This document shows, piece by piece, positions 1-7,502 of a stretch of 64,000 nucleotides of DNA. The number at the start of each line of letters is the position of its first letter. Position 1 is the stretch's first letter. The position numbers and the translations under genes are program-made. Origin of the DNA: Streptomyces sp. D2-8 (GTDB lineage: Bacteria; Actinomycetota; Actinomycetes; Streptomycetales; Streptomycetaceae); contig NZ_JAAHBP010000013.1 of the NCBI RefSeq assembly GCF_023184515.1, forward strand, positions 1 to 64,000. The letters run 5' to 3'. Under the pieces are notes generated by a model. That model made no database searches and was not told where the DNA came from. It was given only the letters and a program-made list of their open reading frames with translations.

Positions 1-106
1 TTGAGAGGGTAAGGCTCCCAGTAGACGACTGGGTTGATAGGCCGGATATGGAAGCACGGTAACGTGTGGAGTTGACCGGTACTAATAGGCCGAGGGCTTG
101 TCCTCA
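1..106 (+). rRNA. rrl: 23S ribosomal RNA, 3' end (partial)
   Basis: The first bases match the conserved 3' terminal domain of bacterial 23S rRNA, including the GTTGATAGGCCGG segment and the GACCGGTACTAATAGGCCGAG segment that closes the molecule. The gene runs in from the left edge. The mature end is placed at about 106 by comparison with the known actinobacterial 3' end and could be off by a few bases. It is followed by a roughly 70-base spacer and 5S rRNA, the usual 16S-23S-5S order. Confidence 0.95.
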
Positions 107-175
107 GTTGCTCGCGTCCACTGTGTTGGTTCTGAAACCACGAACAACCAAAGTGCCGGTTGTCAGTTTCATAGT

Positions 176-295
176 GTTTCGGTGGTTATAGCGTAGGGGA
201 AACGCCCGGTTACATTTCGAACCCGGAAGCTAAGCCTTACAGCGCCGATGGTACTGCAGGGGGGACCCTGTGGGAGAGTAGGACGCCGCCGAACA
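176..295 (+). rRNA. rrf: 5S ribosomal RNA
   Basis: A region of about 120 bases with the actinobacterial 5S features: GTTTCGGTGG at the 5' end pairs with CCGCCGAAC at the 3' end, and the internal CCCGGTTACATTTCGAACCCGGAAG and GATGGTACTGCAGGGGGGACC blocks are the loop B/C and loop E regions. It closes the rRNA operon. The exact termini are uncertain by a few bases. Confidence 0.95.
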
Positions 296-304
296 ATCTT
301 TGGG

Positions 305-340
305 AAAACCCCCGTATCTTCGGATACGGGGGTTTTCTGC
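305..340 (+). terminator. Intrinsic terminator of the rRNA operon
   Basis: Bases 305-318 and 323-336 form a perfect 14-bp stem (AAAACCCCCGTATC with its complement) closed by a TTCG tetraloop. The stem ends in a TTTT run. It starts about 10 bases after 5S rRNA and is the strongest hairpin in this part of the window. Confidence 0.93.
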
Positions 341-356
341 GTTTAGGCTCGAAGCC

Positions 357-1001
357 ATGCGCTATGACCTCGTGATCTTCGACAATGACGGTGTGCTCGT
401 CGACAGCGAGCCCATCTCCAACCGGTTGCTCGCGACGTACCTCACCGAGCTGGGGCACCCCACCTCGTATGAGGAGTCCATTCGGGACTACATGGGATCT
501 GCGATGCACCGGATTCACGAACTGGTCCTCGACCGGACAGGGCAGCGGTTGCCGGAGAACTTCGACGACGTCTTTCACGCGCGGGTGTTCGCGGCGTTCG
601 AGCAGGAACTGGTGGCCGTGGCCGGGGCCACCGGAGTCCTGGAGAAGCTGGCCGCGGACGGGGAGCGCTACTGCGTGGCCTCCTCCGGGAGTCATGAGCG
701 GATTCGCGTGGGGCATCGCACGACCGGGCTCGACCGGTGGTTCGACGACGGGCGGATCTTCAGTTCGCAGGACGTCGGGCGGGGGAAGCCGGCTCCCGAT
801 CTCTTCCTGTACGCGGCCGAGCGGATGGGGGTCGCGCCGGAGCGGTGCGTCGTCGTCGAGGACAGTCCCCTGGGCGTGCAGGCGGCCGTCGCGGCGGGGA
901 TGGACGTCTACGGGTTCACCGCCATGACACCGGCGGAGAAGCTGGCGGGGGCCCGCCGGCTCTTCTCCGACATGGGGGAGCTGGCCGACCTGCTGGTGTG
1001 A
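357..1001 (+). CDS. HAD-superfamily hydrolase (subfamily IA, beta-phosphoglucomutase/phosphatase-like)
   Basis: A 214-residue cytosolic HAD hydrolase. Motif I near the N-terminus is FDNDGVLVDSEP, which carries the nucleophilic Asp; motif II is SSGSHER; the motif III Lys is in GKPAPDLFLYAAERMG; motif IV is VVEDSPLGVQAA. The region between motifs I and II has the length of a helical cap. Family members act on small phosphorylated metabolites; the substrate cannot be read from sequence. The ATG at 357 is preferred because an upstream TTG at 300 would place the rRNA terminator inside the coding sequence. A TAGGCT hexamer ends 7 bases before the ATG, which suggests a leaderless transcript. Confidence 0.85.
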   Translation: MRYDLVIFDNDGVLVDSEPISNRLLATYLTELGHPTSYEESIRDYMGSAMHRIHELVLDRTGQRLPENFDDVFHARVFAAFEQELVAVAGATGVLEKLAADGERYCVASSGSHERIRVGHRTTGLDRWFDDGRIFSSQDVGRGKPAPDLFLYAAERMGVAPERCVVVEDSPLGVQAAVAAGMDVYGFTAMTPAEKLAGARRLFSDMGELADLLV

Positions 1002-1089
1002 GCCGTACCCGAACTCCCGCCGAAGCTGAGGGGAATTCATCTTTGGCTGGATCTACCCACGGGTAGGCCGGGGCCCTACGCTCGCCGCC

Positions 1090-2310
1090 ATGACAGATGT
1101 GCTGCGGCGCGGCAGGGCCTCGTTGGCGTTCAGCTTCCTGGTGCAGGGTGTCGCCTTTGCTCTGCTCGTGACGAGGATCCCGGCCATCCAGGACCGGTAC
1201 GGGGTCTCCGACGCGCTGCTGCCCGCGTTCTTGGCCGCCGTGCCGATCCTCGCCGGCGTCGGGAGTGTGACCACCGAGCGGCTGGTGAAGCGGGTGCCGC
1301 CGAGCCGGCTGCTGCGATGGTCCCAGCCCGTGGTGCTGCTGGCGCTGCTCGGCGTCGGGGCCGGGGAGCGGATGGTGGAGCTCGGAGTCGCGCTCGCGGC
1401 GTTCGGGCTCGCCGTCGGGGTGCTGGACGCGTCGATGAACATGCTCGGGGTGAGCCTGCAACGCTCGTACGGGCGCAGCATCATGCTCAGCTTCCACGCG
1501 GCCTACAGCCTGGGCGGGATCGCCGGGGCCTCGCTGGCGTGGGTGGGTGCGCACTGGCATCTGGCCCTGTGGGTGTCGTATCTGCCGGTCGTGCTGGTGC
1601 TGCTGCCGGCTGTGCTGGTGGGGAGCCGGTGGTACGTCGACGACCGGGGCGGTGCGGCGGCCGAGGTGGAGAAGACGGCGGGGGAGGGCCAGGCCGTCGT
1701 CTTCAAGTGGCTGTTGCCGTTGTGTCTGGTGATGACGGTCGCCTACATCGGGGACTCGACGGTCTCCAACTGGAGCGCCAAGTACCTGCAGGACGTGCTG
1801 GGGAGCTCGGAGCAGACGGCGACGGTGCCGTACAACGTGTACATGGTCACCACGCTGCTGGGGCGGGCGATCGGGGACCTCGGGGTGCGGAGGTTCGGGG
1901 CGGTCGCGGTGGTGCGGGGCGGTGCGCTGGTGGCGGCGGGTGGGTTCGCCGTGGTGGCCGGGGCGCCCGGGGCGTGGGTCGGGATGCTGGGGTTCACGCT
2001 GGTGGGGGTGGGGTTGTGTGTGCTGGTGCCGCAGACGTTCGCGGCGGCCGGGAGGCTGTTCCCGGGGGCTTCGGATGCGGCCGTCGCGCGGCTGAATGTC
2101 TTCAACTATGTGGGGTTCTTGATCGGTTCGCCGTTGGTCGGGGCGCTCGGTGATCTGTGGAGCTATCGCGGGGCCATGCTCGTGCCGATGGTGTTGGTGC
2201 TGGTGACGCTCGTGTACGCCCGGTCGTTCGCTGCTCAACCGGACCGATACGGTGGCGGGCATGAGCGGCCGCGCACAGCTGATGTGGGACGAGGCAGTAA
2301 CGGGCTATGA
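1090..2310 (+). CDS. MFS transporter
   Basis: A 406-residue membrane protein with about 12 hydrophobic segments and Arg-rich cytoplasmic loops, as in the major facilitator superfamily. The N-terminal half holds a RIPAIQDRYGVSDALLPAF segment typical of a subgroup often annotated as sugar or drug transporters. Substrate unknown. A TACGCT hexamer ends 7 bases before the ATG, consistent with leaderless transcription. Its 3' end overlaps the start of the next gene by about 50 bases in another frame, so the two are probably co-transcribed. The C-terminal tail past the last membrane helix is short and polar. Confidence 0.82.
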   Translation: MTDVLRRGRASLAFSFLVQGVAFALLVTRIPAIQDRYGVSDALLPAFLAAVPILAGVGSVTTERLVKRVPPSRLLRWSQPVVLLALLGVGAGERMVELGVALAAFGLAVGVLDASMNMLGVSLQRSYGRSIMLSFHAAYSLGGIAGASLAWVGAHWHLALWVSYLPVVLVLLPAVLVGSRWYVDDRGGAAAEVEKTAGEGQAVVFKWLLPLCLVMTVAYIGDSTVSNWSAKYLQDVLGSSEQTATVPYNVYMVTTLLGRAIGDLGVRRFGAVAVVRGGALVAAGGFAVVAGAPGAWVGMLGFTLVGVGLCVLVPQTFAAAGRLFPGASDAAVARLNVFNYVGFLIGSPLVGALGDLWSYRGAMLVPMVLVLVTLVYARSFAAQPDRYGGGHERPRTADVGRGSNGL

Positions 2311-3433
2311 CTTCGGACCGGGGCATCCGATGGACCCGGTCCGGCTCGCCCTGACCCGGAGACTGGTCGATGCCTTCGGGCTGGACCGTGAGGTGGATGT
2401 CGTCGCCGCGAAGGCGGCCGGGGAGTCGACGCTGCGGCTCGTCCACCGCCAGGACTACATCGGGGCGGTGAAGGCCGCGTCGGCGGATCCGGCGGCGGCG
2501 GACCAGTCGTACGGGCTGGGGACGATGGACGATCCGGCGTTCGCCGGGATGCACGAGGTGTCGTCGCTGATCGCCGGGCAGTCGGTGGGGGCGGCGGAGG
2601 CGGTGTGGCGCGGTGAGGCGCTGCACGCGGTGAACTTCGCGGGTGGGCTGCACCACGCGATGCCGGGCGGTGCGTCCGGGTTCTGCATCTACAACGACGC
2701 CTCGCTGGCCATTGCGCGGCTGCTGGAGCTCGGGGCTGAGCGGGTCGCGTACGTCGACGTCGACGTGCATCACGGGGACGGGGTCCAGGCGGCGTTCTGG
2801 GAGGACCCGCGGGTGCTGACGATCTCGCTGCACGAGCATCCCCGGACGCTGTTCCCGCAGACCGGGTGGCCGGAGGAGACCGGGGCGGACTCCGCGGAGG
2901 GTTCGGCGGTGAACGTGGCCCTGCCGGCCGGGACGGGGGACGCGGGGTGGCTGCGGGCCTTCCACGCGGTGGTGCCGGAGCTGATCGCCGACTTCCGGCC
3001 GCAGGTGCTGGTGACGCAGCACGGGGCCGACACGCACTTCGAGGATCCGCTGGCGCATCTGGCGGTGTCGCTGGACGCGCAGCGGGCGGTGCAGGTGGCC
3101 TGTCACGACCTGGCGCACGAGTACGCCGACGGGCGGTGGGTGGCCCTGGGCGGGGGCGGTTATGCCGTGGTGGATGTCGTGCCGCGCTCATGGACGCATC
3201 TGGTCGCGATCGCGGCGGGCCGGGCCGTGGAGCCCGAGGCGATGATCCCCGAGGGCTGGCGGCAGGAAGTGTTCGCGAGGACGCGGCAGTTGGCCCCGGC
3301 CCGGATGACGGACGGGCGCTGGCCCGTCGCCTGGTCCGGCTGGGAGGAGGGCTACGACCCCGCGGACCGGCTGGACCAGGCGGTGCTGGCGGCCCGGCGG
3401 GCGGTGTTCCCGCTGCGGGGGCTGCTGGCGTAG
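2261..3433 (+). CDS. acuC: Acetoin utilization protein AcuC / class I-II histone deacetylase-like protein
   Basis: A 390-residue arginase/deacetylase-fold protein. Catalytic features are GGLHHAMPG (the His-His pair near residue 130), the zinc-binding segment VAYVDVDVHHGDGVQ (near residue 167), QHGADTHFEDPLAHL and the C-terminal GGGGY active-site Tyr. Such enzymes remove acetyl groups from lysine; AcuC in Bacillus deacetylates acetyl-CoA synthetase. The role here is inferred from the family. ATG 2261 is chosen; a GTG three codons upstream is possible. It overlaps the end of the MFS gene. Confidence 0.85.
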   Translation: MSGRAQLMWDEAVTGYDFGPGHPMDPVRLALTRRLVDAFGLDREVDVVAAKAAGESTLRLVHRQDYIGAVKAASADPAAADQSYGLGTMDDPAFAGMHEVSSLIAGQSVGAAEAVWRGEALHAVNFAGGLHHAMPGGASGFCIYNDASLAIARLLELGAERVAYVDVDVHHGDGVQAAFWEDPRVLTISLHEHPRTLFPQTGWPEETGADSAEGSAVNVALPAGTGDAGWLRAFHAVVPELIADFRPQVLVTQHGADTHFEDPLAHLAVSLDAQRAVQVACHDLAHEYADGRWVALGGGGYAVVDVVPRSWTHLVAIAAGRAVEPEAMIPEGWRQEVFARTRQLAPARMTDGRWPVAWSGWEEGYDPADRLDQAVLAARRAVFPLRGLLA

Positions 3434-3656
3434 GGGGTGCCGCCGGGCGTAGGGCCTGGCGTGGATCAGGCCGCAGGAACTCGGCGGTGCCGTTCAGCGC
3501 CGGTGACGCGGAGCGTCGGCGAGTGACGACAACGCGGCAGATGTGCGTGCCAGGCCCCGCGTCTGCGGCGTGATCCAGACGACAGGCCCTGGGCCGACCG
3601 TGCGGTGTTCGCGGGTTTCCGGGACAGGTGGCGTTCCGGTCACGCACGATCTTTCT

Positions 3657-4472
3657 GTGCTGACCACCGAAGCCCTGCGTGCGCACCTGGTGGGCGCGCG
3701 GCTCGCCGGGACCGTGGCGACCTCGCGGGAGGAGAGCCTGCGCAGTTACCGGCTCTTCGCCGCGCGGGACCCCCGGGTGCTGCTCGGTATCGATCCCGAA
3801 GGTGCCTGGCAGCAGCGGGAGTTGATCGAGCTGATGGCGGACCGGTGCGGTGTTTCGGCCGATTCCCGGCAGGTTTCCGGCCAGGACGTGATCGATCCGG
3901 AGCGGACCCTGGCGGCGCTGGACGCCTTCGCGGAACGCCTCGCCGAGGCCGCCCGGCGTGGTGCTCCCGTGCTTCTCGGCACCGGGCATCCGCACCGGCT
4001 GCTCGGTTTCTACGGCGCTCTGGCAGACGCGCTGTCGGCGGCGGGATGTGCCGTTCTCACCCCTGCGCAGGGTCGCCGTATCGACATAACGACCCGGTTC
4101 GGCCTACGCACGTACAACCTCGACTACGTACGAGGAGTCGCGCTGGTGCGGACCCCCGACGCGGAACGCCCCGGTTGTGAGCCCGGCGCACATACGCACT
4201 CACCGCTCCCGGTTCGTACCGTACTGGCCGCTTGCGCGGAGGCCGGCGGGCCCCTTCCCGAGCTGGTGATCGGGGACCACGGGTGGGTCTGCGGAGCAGG
4301 TCAGCTGGGGTTCGAGGCCATCGGGCCGGCCGATACGGACGATCCGGCGCTGTTCGTGGGGGAGGCCGAGGGGTGCGTGTCCGTCGTCGTTCCACTTGAT
4401 GACGGCGTGCGGTCTGATTACTACCTGCCGCTTACCCGCTACGTACTCAATCGGGCGTGTCTGTCACAGTAG
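3657..4472 (+). CDS. Phosphatase-like conserved protein of Streptomyces
   Basis: A protein of about 271 residues related to a conserved actinobacterial family often annotated as phosphatase; I see no catalytic motif that proves this. Conserved-looking blocks are TSREESLRSYRLFAARDPR near the N-terminus, a GTGHPHRLLGFY segment, and VGDHGWV-like VIGDHGWVCGAGQLG with FVGEAEG near the C-terminus. The start is uncertain: GTG 3657 begins the conserved region and has a weak CACGAT hexamer 6 bases upstream; GTG 3570 is an in-frame alternative. It lies upstream of the BdtA-like gene on the same strand. Confidence 0.6.
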   Translation: MLTTEALRAHLVGARLAGTVATSREESLRSYRLFAARDPRVLLGIDPEGAWQQRELIELMADRCGVSADSRQVSGQDVIDPERTLAALDAFAERLAEAARRGAPVLLGTGHPHRLLGFYGALADALSAAGCAVLTPAQGRRIDITTRFGLRTYNLDYVRGVALVRTPDAERPGCEPGAHTHSPLPVRTVLAACAEAGGPLPELVIGDHGWVCGAGQLGFEAIGPADTDDPALFVGEAEGCVSVVVPLDDGVRSDYYLPLTRYVLNRACLSQ

Positions 4473-4601
4473 GTCGCCGATGGCTCCACCTCTTCCCCAC
4501 TCGCATCACTGGCACCTACATTGGGGAGTGAGCACGCAGCGACGAAGAGTCACCGGAAGGGGAAGCCGGTGGCCGTCGAGTGCGGAAGGTTCAGGTGTGT
4601 C

Positions 4602-4814
4602 ATGGCTGCAGCTGGCGAGAGGCCTCTGAACGAGGTTCAGTTCCTTACCGTGGCGGAAGTCGCCTCGGTGATGCGAGTGTCGAAGATGACCGTGTACCGG
4701 CTGGTGCACAGCGGTCATCTGCCCGCGATCCGTGTGGGGCGGTCATTCCGCGTCCCGGAGCAAGCGGTTCACGAGTACCTCCGCGAGAGTTACGTGGGGG
4801 TGGAAACCGCCTGA
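4602..4814 (+). CDS. bdtA: Excisionase-family (MerR-like HTH) DNA-binding protein, BdtA-like
   Basis: A 70-residue protein that is almost entirely one winged helix-turn-helix of the excisionase/MerR type: FLTVAEVASVMRVSKMTVYR followed by LVHSGHLPAIRVGRSFRVP and EQAVHEYL. It matches what I recall of S. coelicolor SCO3328 (bdtA), described as a target of the developmental repressor BldD; the gene symbol rests on this recall and on the proximity to bldN. ATG 4602 is preferred over starts further upstream because the family begins here; GGAAGG lies 12 bases before it. A TACATT hexamer at 4517-4522 could be the -10 element. Confidence 0.8.
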   Translation: MAAAGERPLNEVQFLTVAEVASVMRVSKMTVYRLVHSGHLPAIRVGRSFRVPEQAVHEYLRESYVGVETA

Positions 4815-4968
4815 CGGCAGGGTCGGGGCGATCCCCCCAGGGCACTTCGGGATCCCCCGGCCTCCTCGATTACGACCTCAGCGCTCGGACGGGTAGGCTG
4901 GCCCCTCGTAGGTCGTATGGGCCCATGGCGCCCAAACACCGAGTGATGAGAAGTGAGCGAGGGTAGTC

Positions 4969-5067
4969 GTGGGCTCTGTTATCAAGAAGCGGCGCAAGCG
5001 GATGGCGAAGAAGAAGCACCGCAAGCTGCTCAAGCGCACGCGCGTTCAGCGTCGCAACAAGAAGTAA
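4969..5067 (+). CDS. Small ribosomal subunit protein bS22 (AURKAIP1/COX24-domain), 32 aa
   Basis: A 32-codon gene starting GTG and ending TAA. The product starts MGSVIKKRRKRMAKKKHRKL and ends RVQRRNKK; more than half of the residues are Lys or Arg. This is the AURKAIP1/COX24-domain peptide shown in mycobacteria to be an extra 30S subunit protein, bS22. GAGCGAGGG sits just upstream as ribosome binding site. It is followed by a strong terminator, so it is probably expressed as a short mRNA, perhaps with bdtA. Confidence 0.93.
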   Translation: MGSVIKKRRKRMAKKKHRKLLKRTRVQRRNKK

Positions 5068-5098
5068 GTTCGCGACGCGCACGCCGCGAGAGCGTTGC

Positions 5099-5130
5099 TG
5101 TGGCCCCCCACCCACCGGTGGGGGGCCACA
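5099..5130 (+). terminator. Intrinsic terminator after the bS22 gene
   Basis: Bases 5099-5110 (TGTGGCCCCCCA) pair perfectly with 5119-5130 across an 8-base loop. There is no T-run, which is common for actinobacterial terminators. Confidence 0.8.
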
Positions 5131-5268
5131 CGCGTATCCGCTCCATCGTCTGGCTGCTTCGGTCACTTCGCGCATCGGGCGGTCATCACAGCGCAACAAC
5201 AACCCGCTAAGTTGGCCCCACGGGGGAACGCGGCGGGGGCACGAGGTTCTGGAAGGAAGGCGCTGATC

Positions 5269-6330
5269 TTGGGCAAGGTCGTGCTCGTGACCGGAGTGGC
5301 CCGCCAGCTGGGGGGCCGGTTCGTCAGGCGGATCCAGCGGGACGCCGACGTGGACCGGGTCGTCGCCGTGGACGCGGTGCCGCCCGAGCACCATCTGGGC
5401 GGTGCGGACTTCATCCAGGCCGACATCCGGCAGCCCGGCATCGCGCGGGTGCTCGCCGAGACGGGCGCCGACACGATCGTCCACCTGGACGTGACGGGGA
5501 CGCCGCTGGGCAGCGGCAACCGGGCCTCCCTGAAGGAGACCAACGTCATCGGCACCATGCAGCTGCTCGGTGCCTGCCAGAAGTCCCCCTCCGTGCAGCG
5601 GCTGGTCGTGAAGTCCAGCACGAACGTCTACGGCTCCGCGCCCCGCGACCCGGCCGTGTTCACCGAGACGACCCCGCCCAAGTCCCTGCCCAGCGGCGGC
5701 TTCGCCAAGGACACCGTCGAGGTCGAGGGCTATGTCCGCGGCTTCGCGCGCCGCCGGCCCGATGTGGCCGTGTGCGTGCTGCGGTTCGCCAACATCCTGG
5801 GCCCGACCGCGGACACCCCGCTCGCCTCGTACTTCGCGCTGCCGGTGCTGCCGACCGTGTTCGGCTACGACCCGCGGCTGCAGTTCGTGCACGAGGACGA
5901 CGTGATCGAGGTGCTGCGGATCGGCTCGCACGAACCCCGGCGGGGCACGCTCAACAGCGGCACCTTCAACATCGCCGGCGACGGTGTGCTGCTGCTCTCC
6001 CAGTGCTCGCGGCGCCTCGGCCGCCCCACCGTGCCCCTGCTGCTCCCGGCCGTCACCTGGGCGGGCTCGCTGGTGCGTACGCTGGGGATGACGGACTTCT
6101 CGCCCGAGCAGATCCGGCTGCTCACGCACGGCCGGGTGGTGGCCACGGGCCAGATGCGCGAGACGCTGGGATTCCAGCCCAAGTACACGACCGCGGAGAC
6201 GTTCGCGGACTTCGCCCGCAGCCAGGGCCCCGGACTTCTTCCGCCGGAGGCCCTTGCGGGGGCCGTCGACCGGATCGCCGACCTGCCTCTCGCGGGCGGC
6301 GGACACCCTCCGACGCAGAGCGCCAACTGA
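5269..6330 (+). CDS. NAD-dependent epimerase/dehydratase (extended SDR)
   Basis: A 353-residue Rossmann-fold protein. The dinucleotide-binding loop is VLVTGVARQLGGRF near the N-terminus. Other features are an acidic VAVDAV strand end for the adenine ribose, VHLDVTG, and KSSTNVYGSAPRDP in the position of the SDR active-site segment. Substrate unknown. The start is the rare codon TTG at 5269, chosen because GGAAGGAAGG at 5251-5260 is ideally placed 8 bases upstream and because the Rossmann motif follows immediately. The acyltransferase gene begins 14 bases downstream, so the two form an operon. Confidence 0.8.
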   Translation: MGKVVLVTGVARQLGGRFVRRIQRDADVDRVVAVDAVPPEHHLGGADFIQADIRQPGIARVLAETGADTIVHLDVTGTPLGSGNRASLKETNVIGTMQLLGACQKSPSVQRLVVKSSTNVYGSAPRDPAVFTETTPPKSLPSGGFAKDTVEVEGYVRGFARRRPDVAVCVLRFANILGPTADTPLASYFALPVLPTVFGYDPRLQFVHEDDVIEVLRIGSHEPRRGTLNSGTFNIAGDGVLLLSQCSRRLGRPTVPLLLPAVTWAGSLVRTLGMTDFSPEQIRLLTHGRVVATGQMRETLGFQPKYTTAETFADFARSQGPGLLPPEALAGAVDRIADLPLAGGGHPPTQSAN

Positions 6331-6344
6331 GGAGCGCATCAACG

Positions 6345-7400
6345 ATGGCGGACGCCAAGGTCATTCCGTTCGACGACGACCGGTCCCGGGGGAGCGCCGT
6401 GCAGCGTCCCCAGCGGCGCCGGAGCGCTGGGAACCGCCGCCCGGGCGCGGAGTCCGTGCCGGTACGTGAGGTGCAGCCCCTGCCCACCAGGGCTGTTCCG
6501 CAGGATGATGTTCCTGTGACTTCTGAGGAACAGCAGCCGGAGCCTTCCCGGGACGGCGTGGGCGGGCTGGAACGGCGGATCGCGGGCGGCCTGGCCTTCC
6601 TGCGCCGCCGCCTCACCGGGGACTACGAGGTCGACGACTTCGGCTACGACGAGGAGCTCACCGACCAGGTCCTGATGTCCCTGCTGCGCCCGCTGTACGA
6701 CACGTACTTCCGGGTCGAGGTGAAGGGCGTCGAGAACATTCCGTCCGAGGGCGGCGCCCTGATCGTCGCCAACCACTCCGGCACGCTGCCGATGGACGGC
6801 CTGATGATGCAGGTCGCCGTGCACGACAACCACCCGGCGGGCCGGCATCTGCGTCTCCTCGCCGCGGACCTGGTGTTCATGCTGCCGGTGGTCAACGAGC
6901 TGGCCCGCAAGCTGGGTCACACCCTGGCGTGCGCCGAGGACGCGTCCCGGCTGCTGGAGCAGGGCGAAGTGGTCGGGGTGATGCCGGAGGGCTTCAAGGG
7001 CCTCGGCAAGCCCTTCGCGGACCGCTACAAGCTGCAGCGCTTCGGCCGCGGCGGTTTCGTCTCGACGGCTCTGCGCGCGGGGACGCCGATCGTGCCCTGC
7101 TCGATCGTCGGGGCGGAGGAGATCTACCCGATGATCGGCAACGCCAGGACGATCGCGCGGCTGCTGGGCTTCCCGTACTTCCCGATCACGCCGACGTTCC
7201 CGTGGCTCGGGCCGCTCGGGGCGATTCCGCTGCCGACCAAGTGGACGATCCAGTTCGGCGAGCCGATCCCCACGGACGGCTATCCGCCGGAGGCGGCGGA
7301 GGACCCGATGCTGATGTTCAACCTGACCGACCAGGTCAGGGAGCAGATCCAGCACACCCTGTACAAGCTGTTGGTGCAGCGGCGGTCGGTGTTCTTCTGA
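6345..7400 (+). CDS. Lysophospholipid (1-acylglycerol-3-phosphate-type) acyltransferase, PlsC family
   Basis: A 351-residue protein with an Arg/Pro-rich, probably disordered first 90 residues and a PlsC-type domain. Block I is ANHSGTLPMDG (catalytic His and Asp), block III is VMPEGFKGLGKPF (the PEG motif), followed by GTPIVPCSIVGAEE. The family transfers acyl chains to glycerol-phosphate or related acceptors at the membrane. In block I the spacing is HX6D rather than HX4D, so the acceptor may be non-standard. The GGAG that overlaps the end of the epimerase gene serves as ribosome binding site. Confidence 0.8.
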   Translation: MADAKVIPFDDDRSRGSAVQRPQRRRSAGNRRPGAESVPVREVQPLPTRAVPQDDVPVTSEEQQPEPSRDGVGGLERRIAGGLAFLRRRLTGDYEVDDFGYDEELTDQVLMSLLRPLYDTYFRVEVKGVENIPSEGGALIVANHSGTLPMDGLMMQVAVHDNHPAGRHLRLLAADLVFMLPVVNELARKLGHTLACAEDASRLLEQGEVVGVMPEGFKGLGKPFADRYKLQRFGRGGFVSTALRAGTPIVPCSIVGAEEIYPMIGNARTIARLLGFPYFPITPTFPWLGPLGAIPLPTKWTIQFGEPIPTDGYPPEAAEDPMLMFNLTDQVREQIQHTLYKLLVQRRSVFF

Positions 7401-7441
7401 GGCCGACGTTCGCAACAGCCTGCCGGTCGGTGTTCTTCTGA
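7383..7441 (+). repeat. 18-bp direct repeat covering the last codons and stop of the acyltransferase gene
   Basis: CGGTCGGTGTTCTTCTGA occurs at 7383-7400 and again at 7424-7441, 41 bases later. The first copy encodes the C-terminal residues and stop codon; the second is non-coding. Confidence 0.9.
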
Positions 7442-7456
7442 CCCTGCCCGCGTACG

Positions 7457-7496
7457 ACGGTGGGGGCGCCCCTCGGCCGAGGGGCGCCCCCACCGT
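7457..7496. terminator. Bidirectional terminator between the acyltransferase gene and rsbN
   Basis: A 40-base perfect inverted repeat (7457-7476 with 7477-7496) centred on CTCGG/CCGAG, between two convergent genes. As RNA it would form a very stable hairpin in either direction. Confidence 0.9.
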
Positions 7497-7502
7497 CTCC
7501 GT

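Noticed and set aside
300..356. Upstream TTG start for the HAD hydrolase
   Set aside because: It would translate the rRNA terminator hairpin; the domain starts at ATG 357.
237..1040. Long minus-strand open frame over the 5S rRNA and HAD gene
   Set aside because: It overlaps 5S rRNA and the terminator and is Pro/Arg/His-rich shadow translation of the HAD gene.
5772..6344. N-terminal extension of the acyltransferase
   Set aside because: It overlaps the epimerase gene out of frame; the ribosome binding site and sensible composition support ATG 6345.
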